Below are positions 43,459 to 52,550 of a DNA stretch of 64,000 nucleotides, piece by piece. The notes below the pieces were generated by a model. That model was not told where the DNA came from, did no database searches, and saw only the letters and a program-made list of their open reading frames with translations. The DNA comes from Acerihabitans sp015654925 (GTDB taxonomy: Bacteria > Pseudomonadota > Gammaproteobacteria > Enterobacterales > Enterobacteriaceae). A program made the translations under genes and the position numbers. The first letter of the stretch is position 1. The number at the start of each line of letters is the position of its first letter. The stretch is taken from NCBI RefSeq assembly GCF_047324175.1, contig NZ_CP178732.1:3658001-3722000 (forward strand), written 5' to 3'.

Positions 43459-44357
43459 TTTTTAACGTAAAAATCCTCCGGTATCGTTTGCTCCGCGGCA
43501 TGGCCCATGGGATGTGCGCGTCAAGCCGCCGTCTTGATGATAAGGTTAATCAATAAATCCGGGGTATTTTCGCCAGATTTTCCCCGGCCGGAATATTTTA
43601 CCGCTGGCTTAATAACGACAATATTTCTCCACCGCTCGCTAGAGATAAATACCTTACTTATTGGCTTAAACGACCGGTCATTGGTTATTTAGCGGATAAA
43701 TCATTACTGCGTCATTTTAACCAAACGGGCGGGATGAAAATTACAAAAATGCGGCTTCAGCCAGCTTTAACGTATAGAGCGGCGCCGGAAAATAATAAAC
43801 ACGGCGATGCTACTGCGCCATTGATAATATTCCGTATTAGGCGTAAAAATTATTTTTTCCTATTATCGGCCGTGATGATGGCTTACTTAAATTATTGCTA
43901 ACCTACATCTCCAATTAATTACCCGCTAAAACAGCGCATACCGGTAAAGCGTTATATAACTAATTTTACAACGCTTTTTATGCTTTCACGCTCCTTCTTG
44001 CCGGTAAGCGCTATAGGATGACTCTATTAATCCGTCGGGCGGAGATCAAGTAATAACGTTGCGAAATCATTTTTTATGAAGTGCCTCGCAGTTTTTAGGG
44101 AAAATATATGAATCTTATTTTAGTTAATAACACTTTTCCTTTTTTCACCTATAACAATTAATTTTTTCATTTAACAATTGTGAAAAACATTTGCAACCCG
44201 AAAAAATTAATTGATAATACCCATACTAACAACAAGGCATAGACAAAATCACGTTCTGCCTCAATGAAAATAATAGCTAGCCCGGCCAGCCCCTTTATCG
44301 CGCCCGCCGGCTGAAAATACGTAAATTATGTGACTGATGTCGTATTCAGGAGTTTCC

Positions 44358-47300
44358 ATGCAATTCACCAGAAGACAATTCTTCAAAGTTTGCGCGGGCG
44401 GAATGGCCGGCACCACGGCCGCCGCGCTGGGTTTCGCCCCCGACATCGCGCTGGCCGAAACCCGGCAATATAAGTTATTGCGCTCGCATGAAACCCGTAA
44501 TAACTGCACCTACTGCTCGGTCGGCTGCGGCATCTTGATGTACAGCCTGGGCGACGGCGCCAAAAACGCGCGCTCGTCCATTTTCCATATCGAGGGCGAC
44601 CCGGATCATCCGGTCAGCCGGGGATCGTTATGTCCCAAAGGGGCGGGATTAGTGGATTTTATTCACAGCGACCAGCGCCTGTTATACCCCGAATACCGCG
44701 CCCCCGGCTCGGATAAGTGGCAGCGTATCAGCTGGGAGGATGCCTATGAGCGTATCGCCCGCCTGATGAAAACCGACCGGGACGCCAATTTCGTCGAGAA
44801 AAACGCCGCGGGCGTCACGGTCAACCGCTGGGTGACCACCGGCATGCTCTGCTCGTCGGCCGCGAGCAACGAAACCGGCATGCTGGACCAGCGCGTCGCG
44901 CGCGCCCTGGGCATGCTGGCCATCGATACCCAGGCCAGGCTGTGCCACGCCCCCACCGTCTCGGCCCTGTCGCCCACCTTCGGGCGCGGCGCCATGACCA
45001 ACAACTGGGTGGATATTAAAAACGCCAATGTGGTGATGGTCATGGGCGGCAACCCGGCCGAAGCGCACCCGGTGGGCTTTAAATGGGCGATGGAAGCCAA
45101 AGTGAAAAACGGCGCCAAGCTTATCGTGGTCGATCCGCGCTTTAACCGCACCGCGTCGGTGGCCGATCTGTACGCCCCTATCCGGGCCGGGGCGGATATC
45201 GCTTTCCTGCTGGGGGTAATCAACTACCTGCTCGGCCATGAAAAAGTGCAGATGGAATATGTTAAATCCTATACCAACGCCAGCCTGCTGGTAAGCCCCG
45301 AATACACCTTTGAAGAGGGGCTGTTCAGCGGCTACGACGCCGCCAAACATGCTTACGACAAGACTTCCTGGCACTATCAGCTGGATGAAAACGGCTTTGC
45401 CCGCCGGGACCCGACGCTGACCGACCCGTGGTGCGTATGGAATATGCTTAAGCAACACGTCAGCCGCTACACGCCGGAGATGGTAGCGCGCATCTGCGGT
45501 ACCCCCCAGTCGGCGTTCCTGCAAATTTGCCAGATCCTGGGGGAAACCAGCGCGCCGGATAAAACCGCCACCTTCCTGTATGCCCTGGGCTGGACGCAGC
45601 ATACCAGCGGCGCGCAGATTATCCGCTGCGCGGGCATGATCCAATTGCTGCTGGGCAATATCGGCATGGCCGGCGGCGGCGTCAACGCGCTGCGCGGCCA
45701 CTCCAATATCCAGGGCTACACCGATTTAGGACTGCTCTCCCTGCGCCTGCCCGGTTACCTGGATTTGCCTTCGGAAAAACATACCACGCTGGAAGCGTAC
45801 CTGGCGCAGGCCACGCCTAAAGCATTGCTGCCCGATCAGGTGAACTACTGGAAGAATACCCCCAAATTTTTTGTCAGCCTGATGAAAAGTTTCTACGGCG
45901 ACCAGGCGACCCGGGACAATAGCTGGGGATACGACTGGTTGCCGAAGTGGGACCAAAGCTATGACGCGCTTAATGTCACCCAGATGATGAGCGAAGGCAA
46001 AATCAACGGCTATATAGCCCAGGGCTTTAACCCGGTGGCGGCGTTCGCCGATAAAAACAAGGCTTCCGCGGCGCTGTCGAAGCTCAAATTCCTGGTGATT
46101 ATCGATCCGCTGGCGACGGAAACGTCCAGTTTCTGGCAACACCACGGCGAATTTAACGATGTCGACCCGGCGGCCATCCAAACCGAAGTGTTCCGCCTGC
46201 CCTCCAGCTGCTTTGCCGAGGAGAACGGCACCATCGTCAACTCGGGCCGCTGGCTGCAATGGCATCATAAAGGCGCCGAGCCGCCCGGAGAAGCCCGTAA
46301 CGACGGGGTAATCCTGGCGGGCATATTCCTGCGCCTGCGGGAGATGTACGCCCGCGAAGGGGGCGCCAATCCGGCGCCGCTGATGAATATGGCCTGGGAT
46401 TACCGGGTGCCCGAAGATCCGACGCCGGAAGAACTGGCGCAGGAAAGCAACGGCCGCGCCCTGGCGGACCTGCTGGACGACAAGGGGACGGTGATCCTCA
46501 AGAAAGGACAGCTGCTCGCCGATTTTTCCCAGTTGCGCGATGACGGCTCCACCGCCAGTTTTTGCTGGATCTTCGCCGGCAGCTGGACCGAGCAGGGCAA
46601 CCAGATGGCCCGGCGCGACAATAGCGATCCGTCCGGGCTGGGCAGCACGCTGGGCTGGGCCTGGGCCTGGCCGCAAAACCGCCGTATTCTGTATAACCGC
46701 GCTTCGGCGGACGCCCAGGGCAATCCGTGGGACCCGAAGCGCGAGCTGATCCGCTGGGACGGCAGCAAATGGAAAGGCATCGATATTCCTGATTACGGCA
46801 CCGCCGCGCCGGGCACCGATGTCGGCCCGTTTATCATGCAGGCGGAAGGCATGGGCCGCTTCTACGCCATCGATAAACTGGTGGACGGCCCGTTCCCCGA
46901 ACATTACGAACCGGCGGAATCCCCCATCGGCACCAACCCGCTGCATCCCGGCGTAATCTTTAATCCGGCGGCGCGGCTATTTGAAGCCGATCGCCTGCGC
47001 CTGGGCGTCGCCGCCGATTTCCCGTATGTCGCGACCACCTATTCGATAACCGAACTGTTCCGCCACTGGACCAAACACGCCCGCCTCAATGCCATCGCCC
47101 AACCCGAGCAATTTATCGAGATAGGCGAACGGCTGGCGGCCAGCAAAGGCATCCGGGCCGGCGATAGCGTCAGGGTCAGCAGTAAACGCGGCTACATCAA
47201 AGCCAAGGCCGTGGTCACCAAGCGTATCCGCACCCTGCTGGTGGACGGCCATGAGATCGAGACTATCGGCATCCCCTGCCACTGGGGCTACGAAGGCACC

Positions 47301-47405
47301 ACCAAAAAAGGATTCCTGGCCAATACCCTGACGCCGCACGTCGGCGAGGCCAATAGTCAGACGCCGGAGTACAAGGCGTTCCTGGTCAATGTGGAAAAGG
47401 CATAA
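44358..47405 (+). CDS. fdoG: Formate dehydrogenase-O-type catalytic subunit, cysteine form
   Basis: This is the periplasmic molybdopterin (bis-MGD) subunit that oxidises formate. The ATG at 44358, with AGGAG 6 bases upstream, gives 1015 residues, as in the E. coli enzymes. The Tat motif is TRRQFFKVCAGG. The [4Fe-4S] ligands lie in CTYCSVGC and SLCPKGAG. At residue 196 the codon TGC (44943-44945) encodes Cys in ARLCHAPT, where E. coli FdoG and FdnG have selenocysteine (UGA) in ARVUHGPT. The frame is intact. FdoG rather than FdnG is favoured by wording such as AGTTAAALGFAP and KRIRTL, and by fdhE downstream. Cys forms usually turn over more slowly. Confidence 0.95.
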   Translation: MQFTRRQFFKVCAGGMAGTTAAALGFAPDIALAETRQYKLLRSHETRNNCTYCSVGCGILMYSLGDGAKNARSSIFHIEGDPDHPVSRGSLCPKGAGLVDFIHSDQRLLYPEYRAPGSDKWQRISWEDAYERIARLMKTDRDANFVEKNAAGVTVNRWVTTGMLCSSAASNETGMLDQRVARALGMLAIDTQARLCHAPTVSALSPTFGRGAMTNNWVDIKNANVVMVMGGNPAEAHPVGFKWAMEAKVKNGAKLIVVDPRFNRTASVADLYAPIRAGADIAFLLGVINYLLGHEKVQMEYVKSYTNASLLVSPEYTFEEGLFSGYDAAKHAYDKTSWHYQLDENGFARRDPTLTDPWCVWNMLKQHVSRYTPEMVARICGTPQSAFLQICQILGETSAPDKTATFLYALGWTQHTSGAQIIRCAGMIQLLLGNIGMAGGGVNALRGHSNIQGYTDLGLLSLRLPGYLDLPSEKHTTLEAYLAQATPKALLPDQVNYWKNTPKFFVSLMKSFYGDQATRDNSWGYDWLPKWDQSYDALNVTQMMSEGKINGYIAQGFNPVAAFADKNKASAALSKLKFLVIIDPLATETSSFWQHHGEFNDVDPAAIQTEVFRLPSSCFAEENGTIVNSGRWLQWHHKGAEPPGEARNDGVILAGIFLRLREMYAREGGANPAPLMNMAWDYRVPEDPTPEELAQESNGRALADLLDDKGTVILKKGQLLADFSQLRDDGSTASFCWIFAGSWTEQGNQMARRDNSDPSGLGSTLGWAWAWPQNRRILYNRASADAQGNPWDPKRELIRWDGSKWKGIDIPDYGTAAPGTDVGPFIMQAEGMGRFYAIDKLVDGPFPEHYEPAESPIGTNPLHPGVIFNPAARLFEADRLRLGVAADFPYVATTYSITELFRHWTKHARLNAIAQPEQFIEIGERLAASKGIRAGDSVRVSSKRGYIKAKAVVTKRIRTLLVDGHEIETIGIPCHWGYEGTTKKGFLANTLTPHVGEANSQTPEYKAFLVNVEKA

Positions 47406-47417
47406 GGAGCGCAAGCG

Positions 47418-48335
47418 ATGGCCATGCAATCACAGGATATCATCCGTAAATCCGCCACCAATGGTTTCACCCCGGCGCCGCGCGCCCGCGATTTCCAGGA
47501 AGAGGTGGCCAAGCTTATCGACGTGACCACCTGCATCGGCTGCAAGGCCTGCCAGGTGGCCTGTTCGGAGTGGAACGATCTGCGCGACGAGGTGGGCATC
47601 AACGTGGGGGTCTATGACAATCCCCTCGATCTGAGCGCCAAGTCCTGGACGGTAATGCGCTTTTCCGAGGTGGAGCAGGACGACCGGCTCGAATGGCTGA
47701 TCCGCAAGGACGGCTGTATGCACTGCGCCGATCCGGGCTGCCTGAAAGCCTGTCCGGCGGAAGGGGCCATTATCCAGTACGCCAACGGCATCGTCGATTT
47801 CCAGTCCGAGCACTGCATCGGCTGCGGCTATTGTATCGCCGGCTGTCCGTTCGACATACCGCGCATTAATAAACAGGATAACCGGGCCTATAAATGCACC
47901 CTGTGCGTCGATAGGGTCGGGGTCGGCCAGGAGCCGGCCTGCGTGAAAACCTGCCCCACCGGCGCCATTCATTTCGGCACCAAGGCGGAAATGAAGACGC
48001 TGGCGGCGGGGCGGGTGGACGAACTCAATAGCCGCGGGTTCAAGAATGCCGGGCTCTACGATCCCGCCGGCGTGGGCGGCACCCATGTGATGTATGTCTT
48101 GCAGCACGCGGATCGGCCGCAGCTCTATCACGGCCTGCCGGATAACCCGACCATCAGCCCGACGGTAACGTTTTGGAAGGGGGTATGGAAACCGCTGGCG
48201 GCCGTGGGGTTCGCGGCCATTTTCGCCGCCACGGTGTTCCACTATGTGGGCATCGGTCCCAACCGGGCCGATGACGACGATGACGATAGCGATATCGACC
48301 AGGGTCCGGATCATCAACAGGAGGATCGTAAATGA
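47418..48335 (+). CDS. fdoH: Formate dehydrogenase-O iron-sulfur subunit FdoH
   Basis: FdoH carries four [4Fe-4S] clusters from the formate site to cytochrome b. It has 305 residues. Cysteine motifs are CIGCKACQVAC, CMHCADPGCLKACP, CIGCGYCIAGCP and CTLC...CVKTCP. A single membrane helix (about 255-280, KGVWKPLAAVGFAAIFAATV) is followed by a strongly acidic tail (RADDDDDDSDID). AAGGAG precedes the ATG. The stop overlaps fdoI as ATGA. Confidence 0.96.
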   Translation: MAMQSQDIIRKSATNGFTPAPRARDFQEEVAKLIDVTTCIGCKACQVACSEWNDLRDEVGINVGVYDNPLDLSAKSWTVMRFSEVEQDDRLEWLIRKDGCMHCADPGCLKACPAEGAIIQYANGIVDFQSEHCIGCGYCIAGCPFDIPRINKQDNRAYKCTLCVDRVGVGQEPACVKTCPTGAIHFGTKAEMKTLAAGRVDELNSRGFKNAGLYDPAGVGGTHVMYVLQHADRPQLYHGLPDNPTISPTVTFWKGVWKPLAAVGFAAIFAATVFHYVGIGPNRADDDDDDSDIDQGPDHQQEDRK

Positions 48336-48982
48336 AACAGCGGCGGATTGTGCGTTACAGCGCGCCGGAACGAATCAACCACTGGATCGTGGCGTTCTGC
48401 TTTGTGCTGGTTTCCCTCAGCGGCCTGGGATTTTTCTTCCCCTCTTTTAACTGGCTAATGAATATCTTCGGCACCCCGCAGCTGGCGCGCATCCTGCACC
48501 CGTTTGCCGGAGTGGTGATGTTTTGCGCGTTTATGCTGATGTTCCTGCGCTATTGGCGGCACAACCTGATCGACCGCGACGATATTTATTGGGCCAAAAA
48601 TATCTACAAAATCGCGCAAAACCAGGAAGTGGGCGACACCGGACGCTATAACTTCGGTCAAAAATGTGTCTTTTGGGCGGCGATTATTTGTTTGCTGTTA
48701 TTGCTGGCCACCGGCGTCATGATCTGGCGGCCCTGGTTCGCCGGCTACTTCCCCATCCCGCTGATCCGCCTCGCCCTATTGGTGCATTCGGTGTCGGCGG
48801 TGGGGCTGATTATGGTGATCATGGTGCATATCTATGCGGCCCTGTGGGTCAAGGGCACCATTACCGCCATGGTTGAAGGCTGGGTGCCGGCGGCCTGGGC
48901 CAAAAAACACCATCCGCGCTGGTATCGCGAACTGTGCGAAAAAAACGCCCTGCCGGCGGAAAACCGTAAGGACAGGAGCTAA
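48332..48982 (+). CDS. fdoI: Formate dehydrogenase-O cytochrome b subunit FdoI
   Basis: FdoI is the quinone-reducing cytochrome b556 subunit. It has 216 residues and four membrane helices. Histidines expected to bind the two hemes are His18 (ERINHWIV), His57 (RILHPFAG) and those in LVHSVSA and VMVHIYAALW. It starts in the fdoH stop (ATGA) and ends in the fdhE start (TAATG). Confidence 0.95.
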   Translation: MKQRRIVRYSAPERINHWIVAFCFVLVSLSGLGFFFPSFNWLMNIFGTPQLARILHPFAGVVMFCAFMLMFLRYWRHNLIDRDDIYWAKNIYKIAQNQEVGDTGRYNFGQKCVFWAAIICLLLLLATGVMIWRPWFAGYFPIPLIRLALLVHSVSAVGLIMVIMVHIYAALWVKGTITAMVEGWVPAAWAKKHHPRWYRELCEKNALPAENRKDRS

Positions 48983-49896
48983 TGGCGATCCGGATTATTC
49001 CCGAAGCGCAGCTGGCCGCATGGCCGCTAGACGCCGTATCGGCCATCCAGCCCCTGCTGCGGGCCGACTTGCCCCGGCTTTACCAGCGCCGGGCCGACCG
49101 GCTGCGGCAGTTGGCGGCGGGCCACCCGTTTGGGGACTATTTAACGTTTGCCGCCGGCGTGGTGAGCGCCCAGCTGCGGGTCTTGCATGCCATGCCGCTG
49201 GACGCGGATGCCGGCCTGCCGGCCGCCGAAGATGGCGCGCCGCCCCTGGCCGCCGCCGCGCTGCGCCGCGCCCCCCAGTGGCGGCGGATGCTGCGCCGAT
49301 TGGTCGCCGAACTGCGCCCGGAAGCCTCCCCCACCGTGCGCCAGGCCCTTGATAGCCTGGCGGCGTTAACCGACGATGAGCTGGAGAACCGGGCGCAGTC
49401 GCTGCTGGACGGCGATTTGGCGGCGGTGGGCAGCGACCTGGCCGTGTTCTTGTGGGCGGCGCTGTCCTTGTACTGGGCTCAAATGGCGGCCCGGGTGCGC
49501 GGCCAGGCCCGCGCCGACGGCGGGCAGCGGCAATTTTGCCCGATTTGCGGCAGCGCGCCGGTGGCCAGCGTAATCCAGGGCAAAGGCACCGTGCCCGGAC
49601 TGCGCTACCTGCACTGCGCGCTATGCGAAAGCGAATGGCATATGGTGCGGGCGGTATGCAGCAACTGCGAGCAAAGCGACGATCTGGTCTATTGGTCCCT
49701 GGACGATCGGCAGGCGGCGGTGAAAGCGGAGAGCTGCGGCCATTGCGACAGCTATCTTAAAATCCTGTTTCAGGACCGGGACGCGGCGGTGGATGCCGTG
49801 GCCGATGATTTGGCGTCGATTATCCTGGACGCCAAACTGGAGGCGCAGGGATTTAGCCGCAGCAGTATCAATCCGTTTTTATTCCCCGCCGGTTAA
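48982..49896 (+). CDS. fdhE: Formate dehydrogenase accessory protein FdhE
   Basis: FdhE is a cytoplasmic, rubredoxin-like chaperone needed for assembly of respiratory formate dehydrogenases. It has 304 residues. Four CxxC pairs (CPICGS, CALCES, CSNCEQ, CGHCDS) lie from about 185 to 255 and bind iron. The N-terminal half is helical and Ala-rich. It is the last gene of fdoGHI-fdhE and overlaps fdoI by one base. The arrangement is that of E. coli, except that fdhD is not upstream. Confidence 0.94.
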   Translation: MAIRIIPEAQLAAWPLDAVSAIQPLLRADLPRLYQRRADRLRQLAAGHPFGDYLTFAAGVVSAQLRVLHAMPLDADAGLPAAEDGAPPLAAAALRRAPQWRRMLRRLVAELRPEASPTVRQALDSLAALTDDELENRAQSLLDGDLAAVGSDLAVFLWAALSLYWAQMAARVRGQARADGGQRQFCPICGSAPVASVIQGKGTVPGLRYLHCALCESEWHMVRAVCSNCEQSDDLVYWSLDDRQAAVKAESCGHCDSYLKILFQDRDAAVDAVADDLASIILDAKLEAQGFSRSSINPFLFPAG

Positions 49897-49962
49897 GCGC
49901 GCCGCCGCCGTCCCCCGCCGCGCCGTGGGGGCCGGCGGCGCCGGGTTGCGTACGCCACGCAA

Positions 49963-50007
49963 CTGTCATATTGGTGCTATAAAACCGTCATTTTCCCTCC
50001 CTATGCT
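49963..50007 (+). promoter_or_regulatory. Pho box and -10 element (PhoB-type promoter)
   Basis: Three consecutive 11-bp units, CTGTCATATTG (49963-49973), GTGCTATAAAA (49974-49984) and CCGTCATTTTC (49985-49995), have the layout of a Pho box. The first heptamer is a perfect CTGTCAT, the third matches at 6 of 7, the middle at 4 of 7. TATGCT (50002-50007) lies 10 bases after the last heptamer, the spacing I recall for the phoA promoter. It is 76 bases before the importer ATPase gene and implies induction by phosphate starvation. Confidence 0.75.
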
Positions 50008-50082
50008 GATTCCAGTTGTTCATCGCCCGGTTTCGTATCGCCCGTTTCTTATCGTCCATGGATAGATAGCCGACATCATCAT

Positions 50083-51180
50083 ATGACCTATTTAGCGCTG
50101 CACTCGATTACCAAGGCCTGGGGCACTAAACGGGCTTTGGACGACATCAGCTTCACCGTCGCGGAAGGGGATTTCGTCGCCTTGCTGGGGCCGTCCGGGT
50201 GCGGCAAAACCACCCTGCTGCGCATTATCGCCGGCCTGGAACAGGCCGACAGCGGACTGCTGGAGATACAGCGGGCGGACGTAACCGACCTGCCGCCATC
50301 GCGGCGCCGCCTCGCCATGGTGTTTCAGTCCTATGCGCTGTTCCCCCATCTGAGCGTGCGGGAAAACCTGCTGTTCGGGCTGCGGGCCCGGGGGGAAGAT
50401 AAACGCGGCTTCGCGGCGCGGCTGGCGGAAGTGAGCGCCCTGATGGAGCTTGATACGCTGCTCGATCGGCTGCCGGCCCTGCTGTCCGGCGGGCAGCAGC
50501 AGCGGGTGGCGTTGGGACGGGCGGTGATAGCCAATCACAAGCTGTGCCTGATGGACGAGCCGCTGTCCAACCTGGATGCCAAGCTGCGCCAGAGTATGCG
50601 GCGCGAGATTTGCGCGCTGCAAAAAAAACTCGGCCTGACCATGATCTATGTTACCCACGATCAAACCGAAGCCATGAGCATGGCGGACCGGATTATTTTG
50701 TTGCGGGACGGCCGCATCGTGCAGCAGGGCACGCCGGACAATTTATATAACTGCCCGGCGGATATTTTTACCGCGCAGTTTATCGGTTCACCGTCGATGA
50801 ATATTATTCCGCTCTTCCAGCAGGGCGGATTTATCCCGGCGCCCGGCGATGCGCCGCACGCGCCGGCGCAGCTCTGCCTGGGCATCCGGGCCGAGGATAT
50901 TACCATCACCCCCGCGGACCGGGGCATGCTGGCCTGCCAAATCGTCAATTATGAATATATGGGCGCGTATACCCTGATGATCTGCGCGCTACCGGGCATG
51001 GCGGACACCATCACCATCAAGGTGGCGGGCATGAAGCGCTTTACCCCGCGCGATACGATTGGCCTGAGCTGGCCCGCGGCGGCGCAGTACCTATTTTCGG
51101 CGTCCACCGGCAAACGATTGCCGGCCGGGGATCGGCCGGACCGGCAGGCTGGATACCTTGAACGTTTTTCGGCGGGTTAA
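50083..51180 (+). CDS. ABC importer ATPase (UgpC/MalK type)
   Basis: This is the ATPase of a carbohydrate-type ABC importer, 365 residues. Walker A is GPSGCGKTT (about 37-45), the signature LLSGGQQQRVALGRA, Walker B CLMDEPLSNLDAK and the switch His in VTHDQTEA. A C-terminal TOBE-like domain follows. It is the first gene after a Pho-box promoter and leads an operon with a UgpB-like binding protein, two permeases and a phosphoesterase. No good ribosome site is seen before the ATG. UgpC-like function with an organophosphate ligand is the best guess. Confidence 0.88.
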   Translation: MTYLALHSITKAWGTKRALDDISFTVAEGDFVALLGPSGCGKTTLLRIIAGLEQADSGLLEIQRADVTDLPPSRRRLAMVFQSYALFPHLSVRENLLFGLRARGEDKRGFAARLAEVSALMELDTLLDRLPALLSGGQQQRVALGRAVIANHKLCLMDEPLSNLDAKLRQSMRREICALQKKLGLTMIYVTHDQTEAMSMADRIILLRDGRIVQQGTPDNLYNCPADIFTAQFIGSPSMNIIPLFQQGGFIPAPGDAPHAPAQLCLGIRAEDITITPADRGMLACQIVNYEYMGAYTLMICALPGMADTITIKVAGMKRFTPRDTIGLSWPAAAQYLFSASTGKRLPAGDRPDRQAGYLERFSAG

Positions 51181-51250
51181 GCGCGACTGCGCCGCCGCCC
51201 GGCATGGCGCGTTTACCCTTTCCATTACCTCTGATGTCAAAGGAAAAAAC

Positions 51251-52540
51251 ATGGCTCTCGTTATCCGTTTGTCCCGGCGGCTCACCGCCGCGGCCGTGGT
51301 GCTGGCGATCCTGTCCACGCAGGCCCTGGCCAATGATCCCGTGCGGCTGCAAATGTACTACCCCATCGCCGTCGGGGGAAAAGTGAGCCATACCGTCGAG
51401 GAATTGGTGGGCGATTTTGAGAAAGTATATCCCGATATCAGCATCCAGCCCGTCTATACCGGCGACTACGCCACGACGGTGACCAAGGCCCTGACCGCTT
51501 TTCGCGGCGGCAACGCGCCGCAGATCGCGGTGATTGGCGATATCGAAGTTTACTCCCTGATCGATGCCGGCGCGATTATGCCGGTAAGCGACCTGGTGAA
51601 CGACGAGGCGGGTAAAACCTGGCTGAACGGTTTTTATCCGGCGTTTATCCGCAAGATCGACAATAAGATCTGGAGCATACCCTTCCAGCGTTCCACCGTG
51701 GTGCTGTACTGGAATAAACAGGCCTTCCAGGCCGCCGGCCTGGATGCGGACACCCCGCCGGCCAATTGGCAGCAAGTGGTGGATTTCGGCCAAAAACTGG
51801 TGGTGCGCGGCGGCGGCGAGGTGAAGCAATGGGGCATTGAAATCCCCTCCACTCCCAATGGCTACTGGAATTTCCAGGGCATCGCGGCCACGAACGGCAG
51901 CCGGCTGGATAATGGCCAGGGCACCGCGGTGAATTTTAATACCCCCGCCAATGTCGAAGCCCTGACCTGGTTGACCGATCTGGCGCAAAAATATGCCGTA
52001 TCCCCCAAGGGCGCCATCGCCTGGGGCACCACGCCGCAGGATTTTATTGACGGCAAGACCGCCATGATGGTGACCACCACCGGCAACCTGGCGACGGTAC
52101 GCGACAATGCCAAATTCCCGTTCGGCATCGCCATGCTGCCGGAAAAAACCCAGCGCGGCAGCCCCACCGGCGGCGGCAATCTCTATCTGTTTAAAAATAC
52201 CACGCCGGAACAGCAGCAGGCGGCCATCACCTTTATGCGCTGGGTATCGGCGCCCGAACAGGCCGCCAGATGGAGCATTGCCACCGGTTATGTAGCCACC
52301 TCCCCCGCCGCCTGGGAAACTCCTGCAATGAAAGCCTATGCCGTTAAAGTGCCGCAGGCCCTGGTGGCGCGCGAGCAGCTTGACTACTCCCAGCCCGAAC
52401 TCTCCACGTACAACAGCGTGCAAATCCAGGATCTGTTAAACCGCGCGGTGGAATCGGCGGTAACCGGGGGTAAAACCCCGCAAGAGGGCCTGGCTGCCGC
52501 CCAGCAGCAGGCCGATCGTCTGTTAAAACGCTACCAATAG
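51251..52540 (+). CDS. ABC importer substrate-binding protein (UgpB-like)
   Basis: This periplasmic binding protein has 429 residues from the ATG at 51251, with AAAGGA upstream. The signal peptide is about 24 residues and ends STQALAN. It belongs to the SBP_bac_1 family and reads like UgpB in the ligand region: ALTAFRGGNAPQIAVIGDIE, SIPFQRSTVVLYWNKQAFQA and ATGYVATSPAAW. The C terminus TPQEGLAAAQQQADRLLKRY is also UgpB-like. Together with the Pho box and the phosphoesterase this points to glycerol phosphate, a glycerophosphodiester or a related phospho-compound. The ligand is inferred. Confidence 0.88.
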   Translation: MALVIRLSRRLTAAAVVLAILSTQALANDPVRLQMYYPIAVGGKVSHTVEELVGDFEKVYPDISIQPVYTGDYATTVTKALTAFRGGNAPQIAVIGDIEVYSLIDAGAIMPVSDLVNDEAGKTWLNGFYPAFIRKIDNKIWSIPFQRSTVVLYWNKQAFQAAGLDADTPPANWQQVVDFGQKLVVRGGGEVKQWGIEIPSTPNGYWNFQGIAATNGSRLDNGQGTAVNFNTPANVEALTWLTDLAQKYAVSPKGAIAWGTTPQDFIDGKTAMMVTTTGNLATVRDNAKFPFGIAMLPEKTQRGSPTGGGNLYLFKNTTPEQQQAAITFMRWVSAPEQAARWSIATGYVATSPAAWETPAMKAYAVKVPQALVAREQLDYSQPELSTYNSVQIQDLLNRAVESAVTGGKTPQEGLAAAQQQADRLLKRYQ

Positions 52541-52550
52541 GCGGACGGCG

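Larger units (their letters stand above)
43228..44357. other. 1.1-kb AT-rich gap between ascF and fdoG
   Basis: The region lies between the divergent ascF and fdoG genes and is much richer in A and T than its flanks. It contains a LacI-type palindrome and a CRP-like site near ascF. A NarL-type heptamer TACCCAT lies at 44218-44224 near fdoG. No open frame with family features was found. The E. coli neighbours that could be expected here, ascG or fdhD, are absent. It may hold decayed sequence or several regulatory sites. Confidence 0.55.

Noticed and set aside
43507..43692. Small open frame in the ascF/fdoG gap (61 codons)
   Set aside because: No ribosome site, no family resemblance, and it lies in AT-rich sequence where short frames arise by chance.
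44943..44945. Selenocysteine insertion at the formate dehydrogenase active site
   Set aside because: The codon is TGC, not TGA, so no recoding is needed and a selenoprotein feature is not annotated.
45726..46946. Long open frame opposite fdoG (406 codons)
   Set aside because: Antisense to a conserved catalytic subunit, with no recognisable domain or ribosome site.
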